From contig JAUSIH010000039.1 in the NCBI GenBank assembly GCA_030648205.1, positions 1 to 34,196 of the forward strand: DNA of 34,196 bases, in the 5' to 3' direction. The position numbers were made by a program, and so were the translations under genes. Origin of the DNA: Dehalococcoidia bacterium (GTDB lineage: Bacteria > Chloroflexota > Dehalococcoidia > JAUSIH01). Numbering within the stretch: position 1 is the stretch's first letter; each line of letters starts with the position of its first letter. The notes below the pieces were generated by a model. That model was not told the origin of the DNA. It was given only the letters and a program-made list of their open reading frames with translations, and did not search any database. Below, piece by piece: positions 7,441 through 13,735 of the stretch.

Positions 7441-7944
7441 TTAGGTCTTGGCCTGGCGCTGCGCCATCTCCCGCGCCACGCGCTCACGGTAGCGCCGCGC
7501 CTCGCTCTCCGGCATGTCGGCGGGGGGCGTCTCCGCGTCGCTCGCGGGGGCCCGAGGCCGGACGGCGCGGCGCACGGCGATGAAGACGATGGCCGCTCCC
7601 GCCGCCAGGACGGCGAAGGGCGCGAGCCACACGGCCAGGTTGAACCCCTGACGAGGCGGCGCGGCCAGCACAGCCTCGCCGTAGCGCTCGACGAAGAATG
7701 CGAGGACCTGTTCCCTGGTCTCGCCGTCGGCGAGCTTCTTGCGGATGATCGCCTTCATCTGCCGGGATATCTCGTTGTCCGCCTGCGCGATAGTCTGGCC
7801 CGGGCAGATGGGGCACATGAGTTGGAGTTCCAGATCGCGCGCCGCGGCCTCCGGCCCATCGGCGAGGGCCGGGCGCCACGGCAGCAGCGCGACAGAAGCC
7901 GCCGCCAGGAGGCACAAGAAGGCCAGTCGTGTCCACGCTGTCAT
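7441..7944 (-). CDS. ccmH: cytochrome c-type biogenesis protein CcmH
   Basis: This 167-residue membrane protein has a signal-anchor segment (residues about 5-28), the periplasmic CcmH/NrfF domain with LMCPICPGQTIAQADNEIS (the LRCxxCQ-type redox motif, C44 and C47), and a second membrane helix near 104-125 followed by a charged tail. CcmH reduces or presents apocytochrome c for haem attachment. The Gln after the second Cys is shifted by a Pro, a mild variant. GAGGAAG precedes ATG 7944. No other ccm genes are in the window; the peroxiredoxin upstream is 45 bp away on the same strand. Confidence 0.85.
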   Translation of the reverse strand: MTAWTRLAFLCLLAAASVALLPWRPALADGPEAAARDLELQLMCPICPGQTIAQADNEISRQMKAIIRKKLADGETREQVLAFFVERYGEAVLAAPPRQGFNLAVWLAPFAVLAAGAAIVFIAVRRAVRPRAPASDAETPPADMPESEARRYRERVAREMAQRQAKT

Positions 7945-7988
7945 GGCTTCCTCGAGGGGCGACCCTCATCGTCGCCTGGGAGGACTGA

Positions 7989-8465
7989 CTACTTGGGCAG
8001 CTTTGCCAGCTCGGCTGTAATCTGGTCGTACGCCGGCTCAATGCCCGGCTTTTCGGCGACCCACTTCCAGTGAACGACGCCGTTCTTGTCCAGAATAAAG
8101 ACGGCGCGGTTGGCGACGTTGTAGCCCTCGATGCCGCCGAGGCCCTTCCAGAGGACGTCGTACTTGGCGATGACCTCGCGGTTGAAATCGGTGAGCAGCG
8201 GGAACTGCAGCTTGTACTGGTTGGCGAATGCCTTGAGCGCGGCGTACGAGTCCACGCTGATGCCGACGACCTGCGCGTTCAGACCGTTCAGCTTGTCCAT
8301 GCTGTCGCGGAAGGCGCACATCTCTTTGTCGCAAACGCCGGAAAATGCGCCGGGGAAGAACGCCAGAACAACGTTCTTGCCCTTGAACTGGCTCAGCGAA
8401 CGCTTCTGCTTGTCGGCGTCGTGGAGTGTGAAGTCCGGCGCCGGCTGACCGATAGTGACTGCCAT
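7989..8465 (-). CDS. peroxiredoxin (AhpE/BCP-like)
   Basis: The 158-residue thiol peroxidase has the active-site motif P38-GAF-S42-GV-C45, with C45 as the peroxidatic Cys and C50 as a possible resolving Cys (C45DKEMC50). The strand pair around VVGISVDSYAALKAFANQYKL and the RAVFILDKNGVVHW element are typical. It reduces hydroperoxides using thioredoxin-like donors. ATG 8465 is chosen over 8480 because GGGAGG lies 7 bases upstream of it. Its promoter region now abuts the IS1-like insertion whose left end is at 8562. Confidence 0.88.
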   Translation of the reverse strand: MAVTIGQPAPDFTLHDADKQKRSLSQFKGKNVVLAFFPGAFSGVCDKEMCAFRDSMDKLNGLNAQVVGISVDSYAALKAFANQYKLQFPLLTDFNREVIAKYDVLWKGLGGIEGYNVANRAVFILDKNGVVHWKWVAEKPGIEPAYDQITAELAKLPK

Positions 8466-8553
8466 TAAACAACCTCCCAATTAAGAGCGGGCGCGTAGTC
8501 GCGCCCGAGTTCGTTCCAAACATACATGTTAGCACGGAGGCGTAAATACAGGC

Positions 8554-8561
8554 AACACGTC
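8554..8561 (+). repeat. target-site duplication, left copy
   Basis: AACACGTC immediately before the left terminal inverted repeat is repeated exactly at 11380-11387, just after the right end. An 8-bp duplication fits the 8-9 bp made by IS1-family transposases. Confidence 0.9.
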
Positions 8562-8578
8562 GGTAGTGTCCTAATTTG
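8562..8578 (+). repeat. left terminal inverted repeat
   Basis: GGTAGTGTCCTAATTTG, the exact reverse complement of 11363-11379. Confidence 0.93.
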
Positions 8579-8864
8579 AATCCGTGAGAATTGTCTCCAG
8601 ATAGTCTAGTTCCTCGGCGATGGTCTCCTCAGCCACTTCTTTTGGAGACTGCCCTGGTTGTCTCCGTTTGCCCCTGTAGTTGTCCCAAAGCCGGTTTGCC
8701 GAGGGGCTTATTAGTTTCTGTCGTTGCAATTTGGACAGGGAGTTCCCGCGTTCCTTCAGCACATAGCTGACGAGATGGCCCGCGACGATGGCGGCACGCC
8801 TCTTATAACGGTCACTGACGTGTATGCCAGACAAAAGGGTCACTAGGTCGTCATGACTAGGCAT
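8571..8864 (-). CDS. hypothetical protein, third cargo gene
   Basis: The 97-residue protein is not recognised. It is mostly helical and charged, with a basic middle (KLQRQKLISPSANRLWDNYRGKRRQ) and an acidic C-terminus (EEELDYLETI-like). The ATG at 8864 overlaps the end of the preceding cargo gene by 8 bp, suggesting translational coupling; GAGGAG lies about 10 bases upstream. Its TAG stop is inside the left terminal repeat. Confidence 0.65.
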   Translation of the reverse strand: MPSHDDLVTLLSGIHVSDRYKRRAAIVAGHLVSYVLKERGNSLSKLQRQKLISPSANRLWDNYRGKRRQPGQSPKEVAEETIAEELDYLETILTDSN

Positions 8865-9159
8865 TACGAGCACGCTCCTCTGCCGCTATCGCTGCCCTCA
8901 CTGCCTTCTCCGGCGAGTCCACAGGCCCTTGGTGGAGCACGGCCACAAATCGGCGTTTCCGGCCCGTTGTGGCGTGTGACCATGCATAGCAGCGCGTCGC
9001 CGTCGGATGGCCCTTTAGGTCGAATACCTGAACGACGCCATCCCATACCATCCGCCCCTGGAACGTCTCTATGACTGGAACGGACTCGACCCACACGGAC
9101 TCGCACCCATGCAGATTCCGGATGGTTTTCTTTAGGGCTTCCTTAGAGGTTTCAGACAT
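8857..9159 (-). CDS. hypothetical protein, second cargo gene
   Basis: The 100-residue protein has alternating strands (ESVWVESVPVIETFQG, VVQVFDLKGHPTATRCYAWSH, RRFVAVLHQGPVDSP) and a C-terminal helix (EKAVRAAIAAEERARNA), consistent with a compact alpha+beta fold. No family or active site could be assigned. It starts 7 bp after the P63C gene and overlaps the next gene by 8 bp, so it is the middle member of a three-gene operon. Confidence 0.7.
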   Translation of the reverse strand: MSETSKEALKKTIRNLHGCESVWVESVPVIETFQGRMVWDGVVQVFDLKGHPTATRCYAWSHATTGRKRRFVAVLHQGPVDSPEKAVRAAIAAEERARNA

Positions 9160-9166
9160 AGGTGAC

Positions 9167-10297
9167 CTAAGCTCTCGTTTTGCTATTGCGTAGAGGTATG
9201 GGGACTCCCCAAGCGATGTCAGCGAAGGACATTTGCAATGGCGTCTTTTTGAAGACGTGGGAGAACTTCGCCTTGAAGTCGTCCATATCGTGGCACAATT
9301 TCATAATCGTAATGACACGTTCGATTTGGATGGTCACCTGATCACGTCCGTATTTTTTTAGCCACATATGGTGGTTTTGGAGAAAATGGGGGTTTGGGTT
9401 TTTTTTGCGAAGTTCGCGGCCCACATCTGCGTCAATAGCGTCATAGACGAACATCATCACATATTTACCCCATCGAAGCGGGCGGGAATGTGGTGAGTAG
9501 TGTACTGACTCCAATCGAGCTAGCTCAAACCAAAACTCCTCAGGAAACATCCTAGCCCACTCCTGCATTTCCTCAGCGATGAACGCTTGTAGCTTGATTT
9601 GAAGGTCTTGCTTCTTCTTAACCTTGTCATACCCTGTCGCTTCATCTACAAGAGCCGTGATGCCAACACGGGCGAATCCACGCATGAGTATGACGCATTG
9701 TTCAGCGATGTGTACCTGTTGGGGTTGCAACGTCCCCGCCTGCCGCGCAGCTAAGACAGCTTCGCATATGTCACCGAGCACGTCAGCTTCATAGCTATAC
9801 GCCGACTGTCTCCGAAGCGTTTTGAAGACGACTGGATTCCCGGTCACCTTATAAAGTGCATCCGACACGAATGGCTTCAGTGTCTTTTGCCCTACGAAGA
9901 AGGCAAGCCGGTCACCACCTCCCCTACTACTACCACCTCGCGCCATTCCCAGGGCTTGCACCATAGCGCGTTGGTGAAGAACGCGCCGGCCATCATTCAA
10001 CACATGGCACGGAATCTCGGCTCCGCCAATCTTCACCACGCCTGAAAACAATGCATATGGCATTGTTGGTTCGCCTAATGTGCCCATCGGGGCAAGGGAC
10101 TTGGGCTGGTCACCTAGCGACTCGGAGGTTGCGTCGGTCGTAATTACCTTGCCTGCCTTCTTCCATCTTGTCAGAACAGCTTTGCGCGCAATCTCGCTTC
10201 GCTGTTCTGGTGTTGTGCTGGATACTCTTGCCCTACCTCCCTTTGACGCACCTAGTTTACTTAGTGCCCTAGCGTTTTCATTAATAGGTTCAGTCAT
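9167..10297 (-). CDS. P63C-domain protein, first cargo gene
   Basis: The 376-residue protein has a basic N-terminal motif (residues 14-45: KLGASKGGRAR, TPEQRSEIARKA, TRW), a middle region with GRRVLHQRAMVQALGMARGG and FFVGQKTLKPFVSDAL (about 103-148), and a C-terminal P63C domain (about 215-335: LVDEATGYD, EWARMFPEEFWFELARL, RWGKYV, LRKKNP, HHMWL). P63C is a domain known from phage and mobile-element proteins, of unclear biochemical role; the basic N-terminus suggests DNA or RNA contact. ATG 10297 is chosen for GGAGG 7 bases upstream. It is transcribed divergently from the transposase. It may regulate the element or benefit element or host; this is not shown. Confidence 0.85.
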   Translation of the reverse strand: MTEPINENARALSKLGASKGGRARVSSTTPEQRSEIARKAVLTRWKKAGKVITTDATSESLGDQPKSLAPMGTLGEPTMPYALFSGVVKIGGAEIPCHVLNDGRRVLHQRAMVQALGMARGGSSRGGGDRLAFFVGQKTLKPFVSDALYKVTGNPVVFKTLRRQSAYSYEADVLGDICEAVLAARQAGTLQPQQVHIAEQCVILMRGFARVGITALVDEATGYDKVKKKQDLQIKLQAFIAEEMQEWARMFPEEFWFELARLESVHYSPHSRPLRWGKYVMMFVYDAIDADVGRELRKKNPNPHFLQNHHMWLKKYGRDQVTIQIERVITIMKLCHDMDDFKAKFSHVFKKTPLQMSFADIAWGVPIPLRNSKTRA

Positions 10298-10325
10298 GTC
10301 TTGTCCTCCTCTGGTCACCACCAAC

Positions 10326-10354
10326 ACAATACTCCTTTTAACCTAGAGAGTCAA
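10326..10354 (-). promoter_or_regulatory. promoter of the cargo operon
   Basis: On the minus strand the -35 box TTGACT (10354-10349) and -10 box TATTGT (10331-10326) are 17 bp apart and lead into the P63C gene, with a short leader. Confidence 0.65.
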
Positions 10355-10377
10355 TACGTGCCCGACTAAGTATTGAC
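10350..10377. promoter_or_regulatory. inverted repeat joining the divergent -35 boxes
   Basis: GTCAATAC (10350-10357) and GTATTGAC (10370-10377) are perfect inverted copies with a 12-bp spacer and overlap both divergent -35 boxes. A related CAATACG unit recurs at about 10378-10384. A protein bound here could control cargo and transposase together; otherwise it simply reflects two similar -35 boxes facing apart. Confidence 0.5.
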
Positions 10378-10401
10378 AATACGTGCTGGGGCAAGTATAA
10401 T
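10373..10401 (+). promoter_or_regulatory. consensus promoter of the transposase leader
   Basis: TTGACA (10373-10378), a 17-bp spacer and TATAAT (10396-10401) match the sigma-70 consensus exactly. Transcription would begin near 10408, about 140 nt before the transposase ATG, producing a long structured leader. Confidence 0.8.
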
Positions 10402-10415
10402 ATTGGCAATGAAAA

Positions 10416-10444
10416 GCCCCAAGGTGTAGCGAGCACCTTGGGGC
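10416..10444 (+). other. perfect hairpin in the transposase leader
   Basis: GCCCCAAGGTG (10416-10426) pairs with CACCTTGGGGC (10434-10444) around the loop TAGCGAG. It lies close to the predicted transcript start. With no U-tract it is not a standard terminator; a role as a stability, attenuation or binding element is possible. Confidence 0.7.
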
Positions 10445-10450
10445 GGATAT

Positions 10451-10520
10451 GGGGCGGCGGGACGGTTCCCAGGCTGGACTCTACACCCTGGCCCACGGGG
10501 TTCGACTCCCCACCGCTCCA
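10451..10520 (+). ncRNA. tRNA-like sequence in the transposase leader
   Basis: GGGGCGG (10451-10457) pairs with CCGCTCC (10513-10519) over seven positions with one G-U, followed by a discriminator-like A. A T-arm-like hairpin has loop TTCGACT (10501-10507) with GGGG/CCCC stem. A small D-like hairpin (GGGA 10459-10462, TCCC 10467-10470) and a central stem CAGG/CCTG (10470-10473, 10487-10490) occupy the rest. There is no regular 7-nt anticodon loop and no encoded CCA, so it is not an ordinary tRNA gene. It could be a tRNA or tmRNA remnant or a tRNA mimic. Confidence 0.4.
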
Positions 10521-10548
10521 CACTCCATTATACAAGAGAGGTAGCAGA

Positions 10549-11370
10549 ATGAATAGACTCAGTTCCGACCTCCAGGCAACCGTACTCGGAGCGCTTGTTG
10601 AAGGGGCATCAATCCGCTCAGTGGAACGCATGACAGGGGTTCACAGAGACACAATCATGCGGCTCGCCGCGCGCGTGGGCAACTCCTGCCATCAAATGAT
10701 GGACGAGTCAATGCGCGGGCTTCAATGCCGTCGCCTTGAACTGGACGAGATATGGTGCTTCGTCGGGAAGAAGCAGCGGCATGTGACGGCGGATGACGAC
10801 CGCACGCAGGTCGGCGACTTCTGGACATGGGTCGCAATTGACGCAGATACAAAGCTGGTTCCGAGCTACCGCGTGGGCAAGCGGGATGCGGCAACGGCCC
10901 AAGCATTCGTCGCCGACCTGGAATCCCGTCTCGCCAACCGCGTCCAACTCAACTCCGATGGGTTGCGCTTCTACGTGGAGGCTGTTGAAAGGGCCTTTGG
11001 TGCGGACGTGGACTATGCCCAGATTGTAAAGTCATACGAGGCGGAGCCTATTGGACCTGGTAGGTACAGCCCGCCCAAGGTCGTCTCAGTGGAGAAAGAA
11101 TTGATGGTCGGTAGCCCTGATATGGACGTGGCTTCTACGTCCTACGTTGAACGCCAAAATCTCACGATGCGGATGTCCATGCGTCGCTTCACCCGACTCA
11201 CCAATGGATTTTCCAAGAAGTCTGATAACCTACGCTCGGCGGTTGGGCTGCATTTCGCCTATTACAACTTCGTGCGCCGACACGCGACGCTCAAGACTAC
11301 TCCCGCGATTGCGGCGGGTGTGGCTGACCGCCAGTGGACGGTGCGGGATTTGGTGGAGCGGGCAAATTAG
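10549..11370 (+). CDS. IS1-family-like transposase
   Basis: The single-frame, 273-residue DDE transposase begins with a helix-turn-helix segment (GASIRSVERMTGVHRDTIMRLAARVG, residues 19-44). The likely catalytic residues are D66 (ELDEIW), D137 (NSDG) and E201 (YVERQNLTMRM). The C-terminal AYYNFVRRHATLKTTPA is characteristic of the IS1 group. Unlike classical IS1 it needs no programmed frameshift. AGAGAGG precedes ATG 10549; the frame is open upstream to 10438, but that part lies in the structured leader. Its stop lies within the right terminal repeat. Confidence 0.9.
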   Translation: MNRLSSDLQATVLGALVEGASIRSVERMTGVHRDTIMRLAARVGNSCHQMMDESMRGLQCRRLELDEIWCFVGKKQRHVTADDDRTQVGDFWTWVAIDADTKLVPSYRVGKRDAATAQAFVADLESRLANRVQLNSDGLRFYVEAVERAFGADVDYAQIVKSYEAEPIGPGRYSPPKVVSVEKELMVGSPDMDVASTSYVERQNLTMRMSMRRFTRLTNGFSKKSDNLRSAVGLHFAYYNFVRRHATLKTTPAIAAGVADRQWTVRDLVERAN

Positions 11371-11379
11371 GACACTACC
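11363..11379 (-). repeat. right terminal inverted repeat
   Basis: Reverse complement of GGTAGTGTCCTAATTTG, identical to 8562-8578. Confidence 0.93.
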
Positions 11380-11387
11380 AACACGTC
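11380..11387 (+). repeat. target-site duplication, right copy
   Basis: AACACGTC, identical to 8554-8561. Removing the element and one copy restores a short intergenic region between the peroxiredoxin and peptidase C26 genes. Confidence 0.9.
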
Positions 11388-11404
11388 ATGCCCGGCTCGG
11401 CAGC

Positions 11405-11410
11405 TATAAT
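11405..11410 (+). promoter_or_regulatory. -10 box for a leaderless C26 transcript
   Basis: TATAAT ends 6 bp before GTG 11417, so the transcript would begin at or near the start codon. The matching -35 position falls on the target duplication at the insertion edge, so the insertion may alter this promoter. Confidence 0.6.
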
Positions 11411-11416
11411 GGCCCC

Positions 11417-12181
11417 GTGCCCTTTCTCGTTATCGGCGTCGCCCAGTCGGCGAAGCGCAGCCGCAAGGCCGGCCAGAGCGTCGCGTGGAAGTACCACGAC
11501 GCGACGCAGGCGTGTGTGCGCGCCGCTGGCCTGCCGGGGGAGACGCGGGTCCTTCCGCTTCCGGAAGGACTCCCTCCGGACGCGGGCGCGGCAAGCGGCT
11601 CCGCCTTCGAGCGGGCTGTGCGGGACGCGCTGCGCGGCCTCTCCGGCCTGCTCCTCACCGGCGGCGCGGACGTGGACCCGCGCTTCTACGGCGAGTCGCC
11701 CGACCCCGAGGCGGGCCTGCACGTGGACACGGAGGGCAGGGACGCCTTTGAGATCGCGCTTGTGCGGGCCGCGCTGGACAGGGGCCTGCCGGTGCTGGCC
11801 GTCTGCCGGGGGATGCAGGTGTTGAACGTGGCCCTGGGCGGGAACCTGGTCCAGCACATCGGGGGGCACCAGAATACGCGGCATGTCCTGACCTTGCGGC
11901 CCGCCAGCTTCCTGGCCGAGCTTCTGGCATCGGGGACGCCCATCGAGACGAACAGCTACCACCATCAGGCGCTCAAGGCCGTTGCGCCCGGCCTTATCGT
12001 GACGGCGCGCGCCCCGGACGGCACGGTGGAGGCGGTGGACGGGGTCGGGCTGCCCGGCTGGGTCCACGGGGTGCAGTTCCACCCGGAGAAGATGGGCGAC
12101 CATCCGGACGGGCATCCGGCGCGGGAGCTGTACCGCCGCATCTTCGCCGCGTTCGTGGAGGCCGCGGCAGGAAAGTCGTGA
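11417..12181 (+). CDS. peptidase C26 / gamma-glutamyl-GABA hydrolase-like
   Basis: The 254-residue class I glutamine amidotransferase-like hydrolase resembles PuuD. Motifs are LLLTGGADVDPRFYGE (79-93), the nucleophile elbow VLAVCRGMQVLNVALGG with C130, and the catalytic His/Glu in VQFHPEK (H222, E224). The NSYHHQ segment (179-184) is typical of this family. Members cleave gamma-glutamyl amide bonds, for example of gamma-glutamyl-GABA or folate polyglutamates; the substrate is not known here. The GTG start is set by the homology start and by the TATAAT just upstream. The longer open frame runs back into the transposase and is not used. Confidence 0.88.
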   Translation: MPFLVIGVAQSAKRSRKAGQSVAWKYHDATQACVRAAGLPGETRVLPLPEGLPPDAGAASGSAFERAVRDALRGLSGLLLTGGADVDPRFYGESPDPEAGLHVDTEGRDAFEIALVRAALDRGLPVLAVCRGMQVLNVALGGNLVQHIGGHQNTRHVLTLRPASFLAELLASGTPIETNSYHHQALKAVAPGLIVTARAPDGTVEAVDGVGLPGWVHGVQFHPEKMGDHPDGHPARELYRRIFAAFVEAAAGKS

Positions 12182-12184
12182 CTT

Positions 12185-12201
12185 GGTAGTGTATCAGTTT
12201 G
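12185..12201 (+). repeat. possible relic end of a related IS
   Basis: GGTAGTGTATCAGTTTG matches the 17-bp terminal repeat of the complete element at 13 of 17 positions, including the first eight. No matching right end was found before 14 kb, so it is a solo or decayed end, or chance. Confidence 0.4.
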
Positions 12202-12214
12202 GAGTCAAGAGCCG

Positions 12215-12243
12215 TTGACCATGCTTGAGCGGCATGGTATCGT
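12215..12243 (+). promoter_or_regulatory. promoter of the small basic gene
   Basis: TTGACC (12215-12220) and TATCGT (12238-12243) are 17 bp apart. The -10 box ends 6 bp before ATG 12250, predicting a leaderless transcript. Confidence 0.55.
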
Positions 12244-12249
12244 GAAGGC

Positions 12250-12468
12250 ATGGAAAAGAAGAAGCAGCGCAAGCCAAAGAAGGAACACGAATTCGCCGCC
12301 AACGCTTTTCGCGTGGTTCAAGAGGCGACAAGGCAGTCTACCCAACAAACCGAAGCGGGCAGACTCGGCGGGCTAAAGGGCGGGAAGGCGCGGGCCGCGA
12401 AGCTAACGCCAGAGCGACGGCGGGAGATAGCGCGCAAGGCAGCGCAATCTAGATGGAGTCGGGTTTGA
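12250..12468 (+). CDS. small basic protein sharing the P63C N-terminal motif
   Basis: The 72-residue, highly basic protein has a C-terminal half (LGGLKGGKAR, TPERRREIARKA, SRW) that closely parallels residues 14-45 of the P63C cargo protein 2 kb away. The N-terminus is Lys-rich (MEKKKQRKPKKE). Such motifs are common in small mobile-element proteins and suggest nucleic-acid binding; the function is unknown. A promoter ends 6 bp before the ATG. Its 3' end overlaps that of the convergent gene at 12449 by 20 bp. Confidence 0.6.
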   Translation: MEKKKQRKPKKEHEFAANAFRVVQEATRQSTQQTEAGRLGGLKGGKARAAKLTPERRREIARKAAQSRWSRV

Positions 12469-12880
12469 CAAGACCCTTCTCTATAACATAACTGCCATGC
12501 GGCGTTGACAGGTAGCCAATCTCCGCTATACGTCCAATTAGTTCGTGCAAGTTGTCGGTTTCGCCTCCTCGCTCCATGTACTCGGCAAGACCTTCTGTAA
12601 CTTCCGTCAGACGTTCGAGAAGTACGCCAAATGACGCCTTGTTCAGAGCCGCAGGTGTAGGTTGTGCCCTCTGTGTAAGAGTGGAGTGAGTTGCCTGCAA
12701 TACCCAATGCAATAGAACAAGGTCCCTGTTCCAATACCAGTTCAGGTTCCGGCTGAGTTCAGTGAACAAGGCACTGAAGAAGAAGACCTTGCGGAGCGGG
12801 TCAGACTCCTCGCGCATCTTAGTGGCGGCGAATCGGTACTCCTTAGCTAGGCGTTTCTGGACATCAGGCGGGAATCGCAA
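12449..12880 (-). CDS. hypothetical third gene of the TA-like operon
   Basis: The 143-residue protein is predicted all-helical, with a basic N-terminal helix (PPDVQKRLAKEYRFAATKM) and a long amphipathic part rich in aromatic residues (FFFSALFTELSRNLNWYWNRDLVLLHWVLQ). No family is recognised. The TTG at 12880 is preferred because AGGAGG lies 9 bases upstream; another TTG at 12904 would add eight residues. It overlaps the HTH gene by 17 bp, so translation is probably coupled. It may be a third toxin-antitoxin component or an unrelated passenger. Confidence 0.6.
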   Translation of the reverse strand: MRFPPDVQKRLAKEYRFAATKMREESDPLRKVFFFSALFTELSRNLNWYWNRDLVLLHWVLQATHSTLTQRAQPTPAALNKASFGVLLERLTEVTEGLAEYMERGGETDNLHELIGRIAEIGYLSTPHGSYVIEKGLVKPDSI

Positions 12881-13340
12881 CTTTTTGTTCCTCCTGTTTT
12901 TCAATATTCGTCAAGTTGCTGGCGTGTTTGGAGTAGTAGTCGCTAATCAAGGACAAAGGGGACACGTGTTCCATGTGGCGTTGCTCTTGTTCTTCGGCAT
13001 AACTCGGCGGCACGAGCTTTTCGGGATTGACGCTAACAACCCAATCCAAGAACTCGTTGAATGGAGCTAACTGAATAATCAAGCCTAGGTCAAATGCCCG
13101 CGCCACACGCTTCAGTGAATTCAAGCTAACCCCTGAGTAATCGGGGTTCTCCAATCGTGAGACTTGGACCTGTCTCATGCCATCGGCAGCCTCGCCTAAT
13201 TGTTCCTGCGTCCATTTCCGTTGCTCACGAATGGCTCTGATCTGAGTCGCTACCATCTCCTGAACATAGTCGGCAACGAATTGGCTACGGAAGTTGGGGT
13301 CTCGCAGAAGATTCTCTAGCTGTTGTTTTCTAGTAAGCAT
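12864..13340 (-). CDS. XRE-family HTH protein, likely antitoxin
   Basis: The 158-residue protein has a Cro/CI-type helix-turn-helix at about residues 30-90 (ATQIRAIREQRKWTQEQLGEAADGMRQVQVSRLEN, then LNSLKRVARAFD). The C-terminal 60 residues are longer than in minimal antitoxins. It follows a HigB/RelE-like gene with a 25-bp overlap, the order seen in toxin-first HigBA-type modules, so it should bind and neutralise the toxin and repress the shared promoter. ATG 13340 has a weak GTGAGG upstream. Confidence 0.82.
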   Translation of the reverse strand: MLTRKQQLENLLRDPNFRSQFVADYVQEMVATQIRAIREQRKWTQEQLGEAADGMRQVQVSRLENPDYSGVSLNSLKRVARAFDLGLIIQLAPFNEFLDWVVSVNPEKLVPPSYAEEQEQRHMEHVSPLSLISDYYSKHASNLTNIEKQEEQKVAIPA

Positions 13341-13735
13341 GTCGGCCTCACCTGGCTTGTTCGGTTCAGTATACGTGTTCGGCGTTCAATGGCTGTATCT
13401 AGGATTCCTTGGGGTCTATACTGGTCATTTTGTTCCTGCCCTCCTGCCAATAACCAGATTTCGCCACGTCCTTTATTTCCGTAGCACGCGAATACTCTGT
13501 ACTGTGTGTTGTTGATCTTGAACCTAATCGCAATCAAGTCGTTGTGTTTGCCATGAAGCACTTCATATCTGGGCGGGTTAGGCCGTCCCTCAGCATTCGG
13601 CAGTTGAAATATCGCCACAAGCCTTGATCTAATTTTGCCCACCGTTGGTTCTCTGAATTCGTTGAGCCATTGACTAATTAAGTTGTCGCCACTGGAGTCC
13701 ACATAATCCCAAAACGTCCAAGTGACAGTAGACAT
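13316..13735 (-). CDS. HigB/RelE-like (Gp49-type) toxin
   Basis: The 139-residue protein resembles phage-derived Gp49-like/HigB toxins of the RelE superfamily, which cut mRNA on the ribosome. Features are an N-terminal helix region (SQWLNEFREPTVGKIRSRLVAIFQL), the RYEVLHGKHNDLIAIRFKINNTQYRVFACYG strand series with basic residues, and a following hydrophobic strand (GEIWLLAGG). The C-terminal 30 residues are an atypical extension. It is the first gene of a three-gene overlapping operon. AT-rich third positions suggest transfer. Confidence 0.78.
   Translation of the reverse strand: MSTVTWTFWDYVDSSGDNLISQWLNEFREPTVGKIRSRLVAIFQLPNAEGRPNPPRYEVLHGKHNDLIAIRFKINNTQYRVFACYGNKGRGEIWLLAGGQEQNDQYRPQGILDTAIERRTRILNRTSQVRPTCLLENNS

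Larger units (their letters stand above)
8562..11379 (+). mobile_element. IS1-family-like element with cargo genes (2818 bp)
   Basis: The element is bounded by perfect 17-bp inverted repeats GGTAGTGTCCTAATTTG, at 8562-8578 and, as complement, 11363-11379, and flanked by 8-bp direct repeats AACACGTC. It encodes an IS1-type DDE transposase on the plus strand and, divergently, a P63C-domain protein and two small unknown proteins. The outermost genes both end in TAG codons lying inside the repeats (8571-8573 on the minus strand, 11368-11370 on the plus strand), so the ends are part of the coding layout. Perfect repeats, intact frames and an exact duplication suggest a recent insertion. Usual IS1-family elements are much shorter and carry only the transposase. 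Confidence 0.92.

Noticed and set aside
10451-10520. An ordinary tRNA or tmRNA gene
   Set aside because: Acceptor and T-arm pairing are good, but the central part has no 7-nt anticodon loop with T33, the 3' CCA is missing and no tmRNA tag frame is seen. Kept only as a tRNA-like element.
10438-10548. Transposase start at 10438
   Set aside because: This upstream part of the frame lies in the hairpin and tRNA-like leader and is not protein-like; ATG 10549 has an AGAGAGG site.
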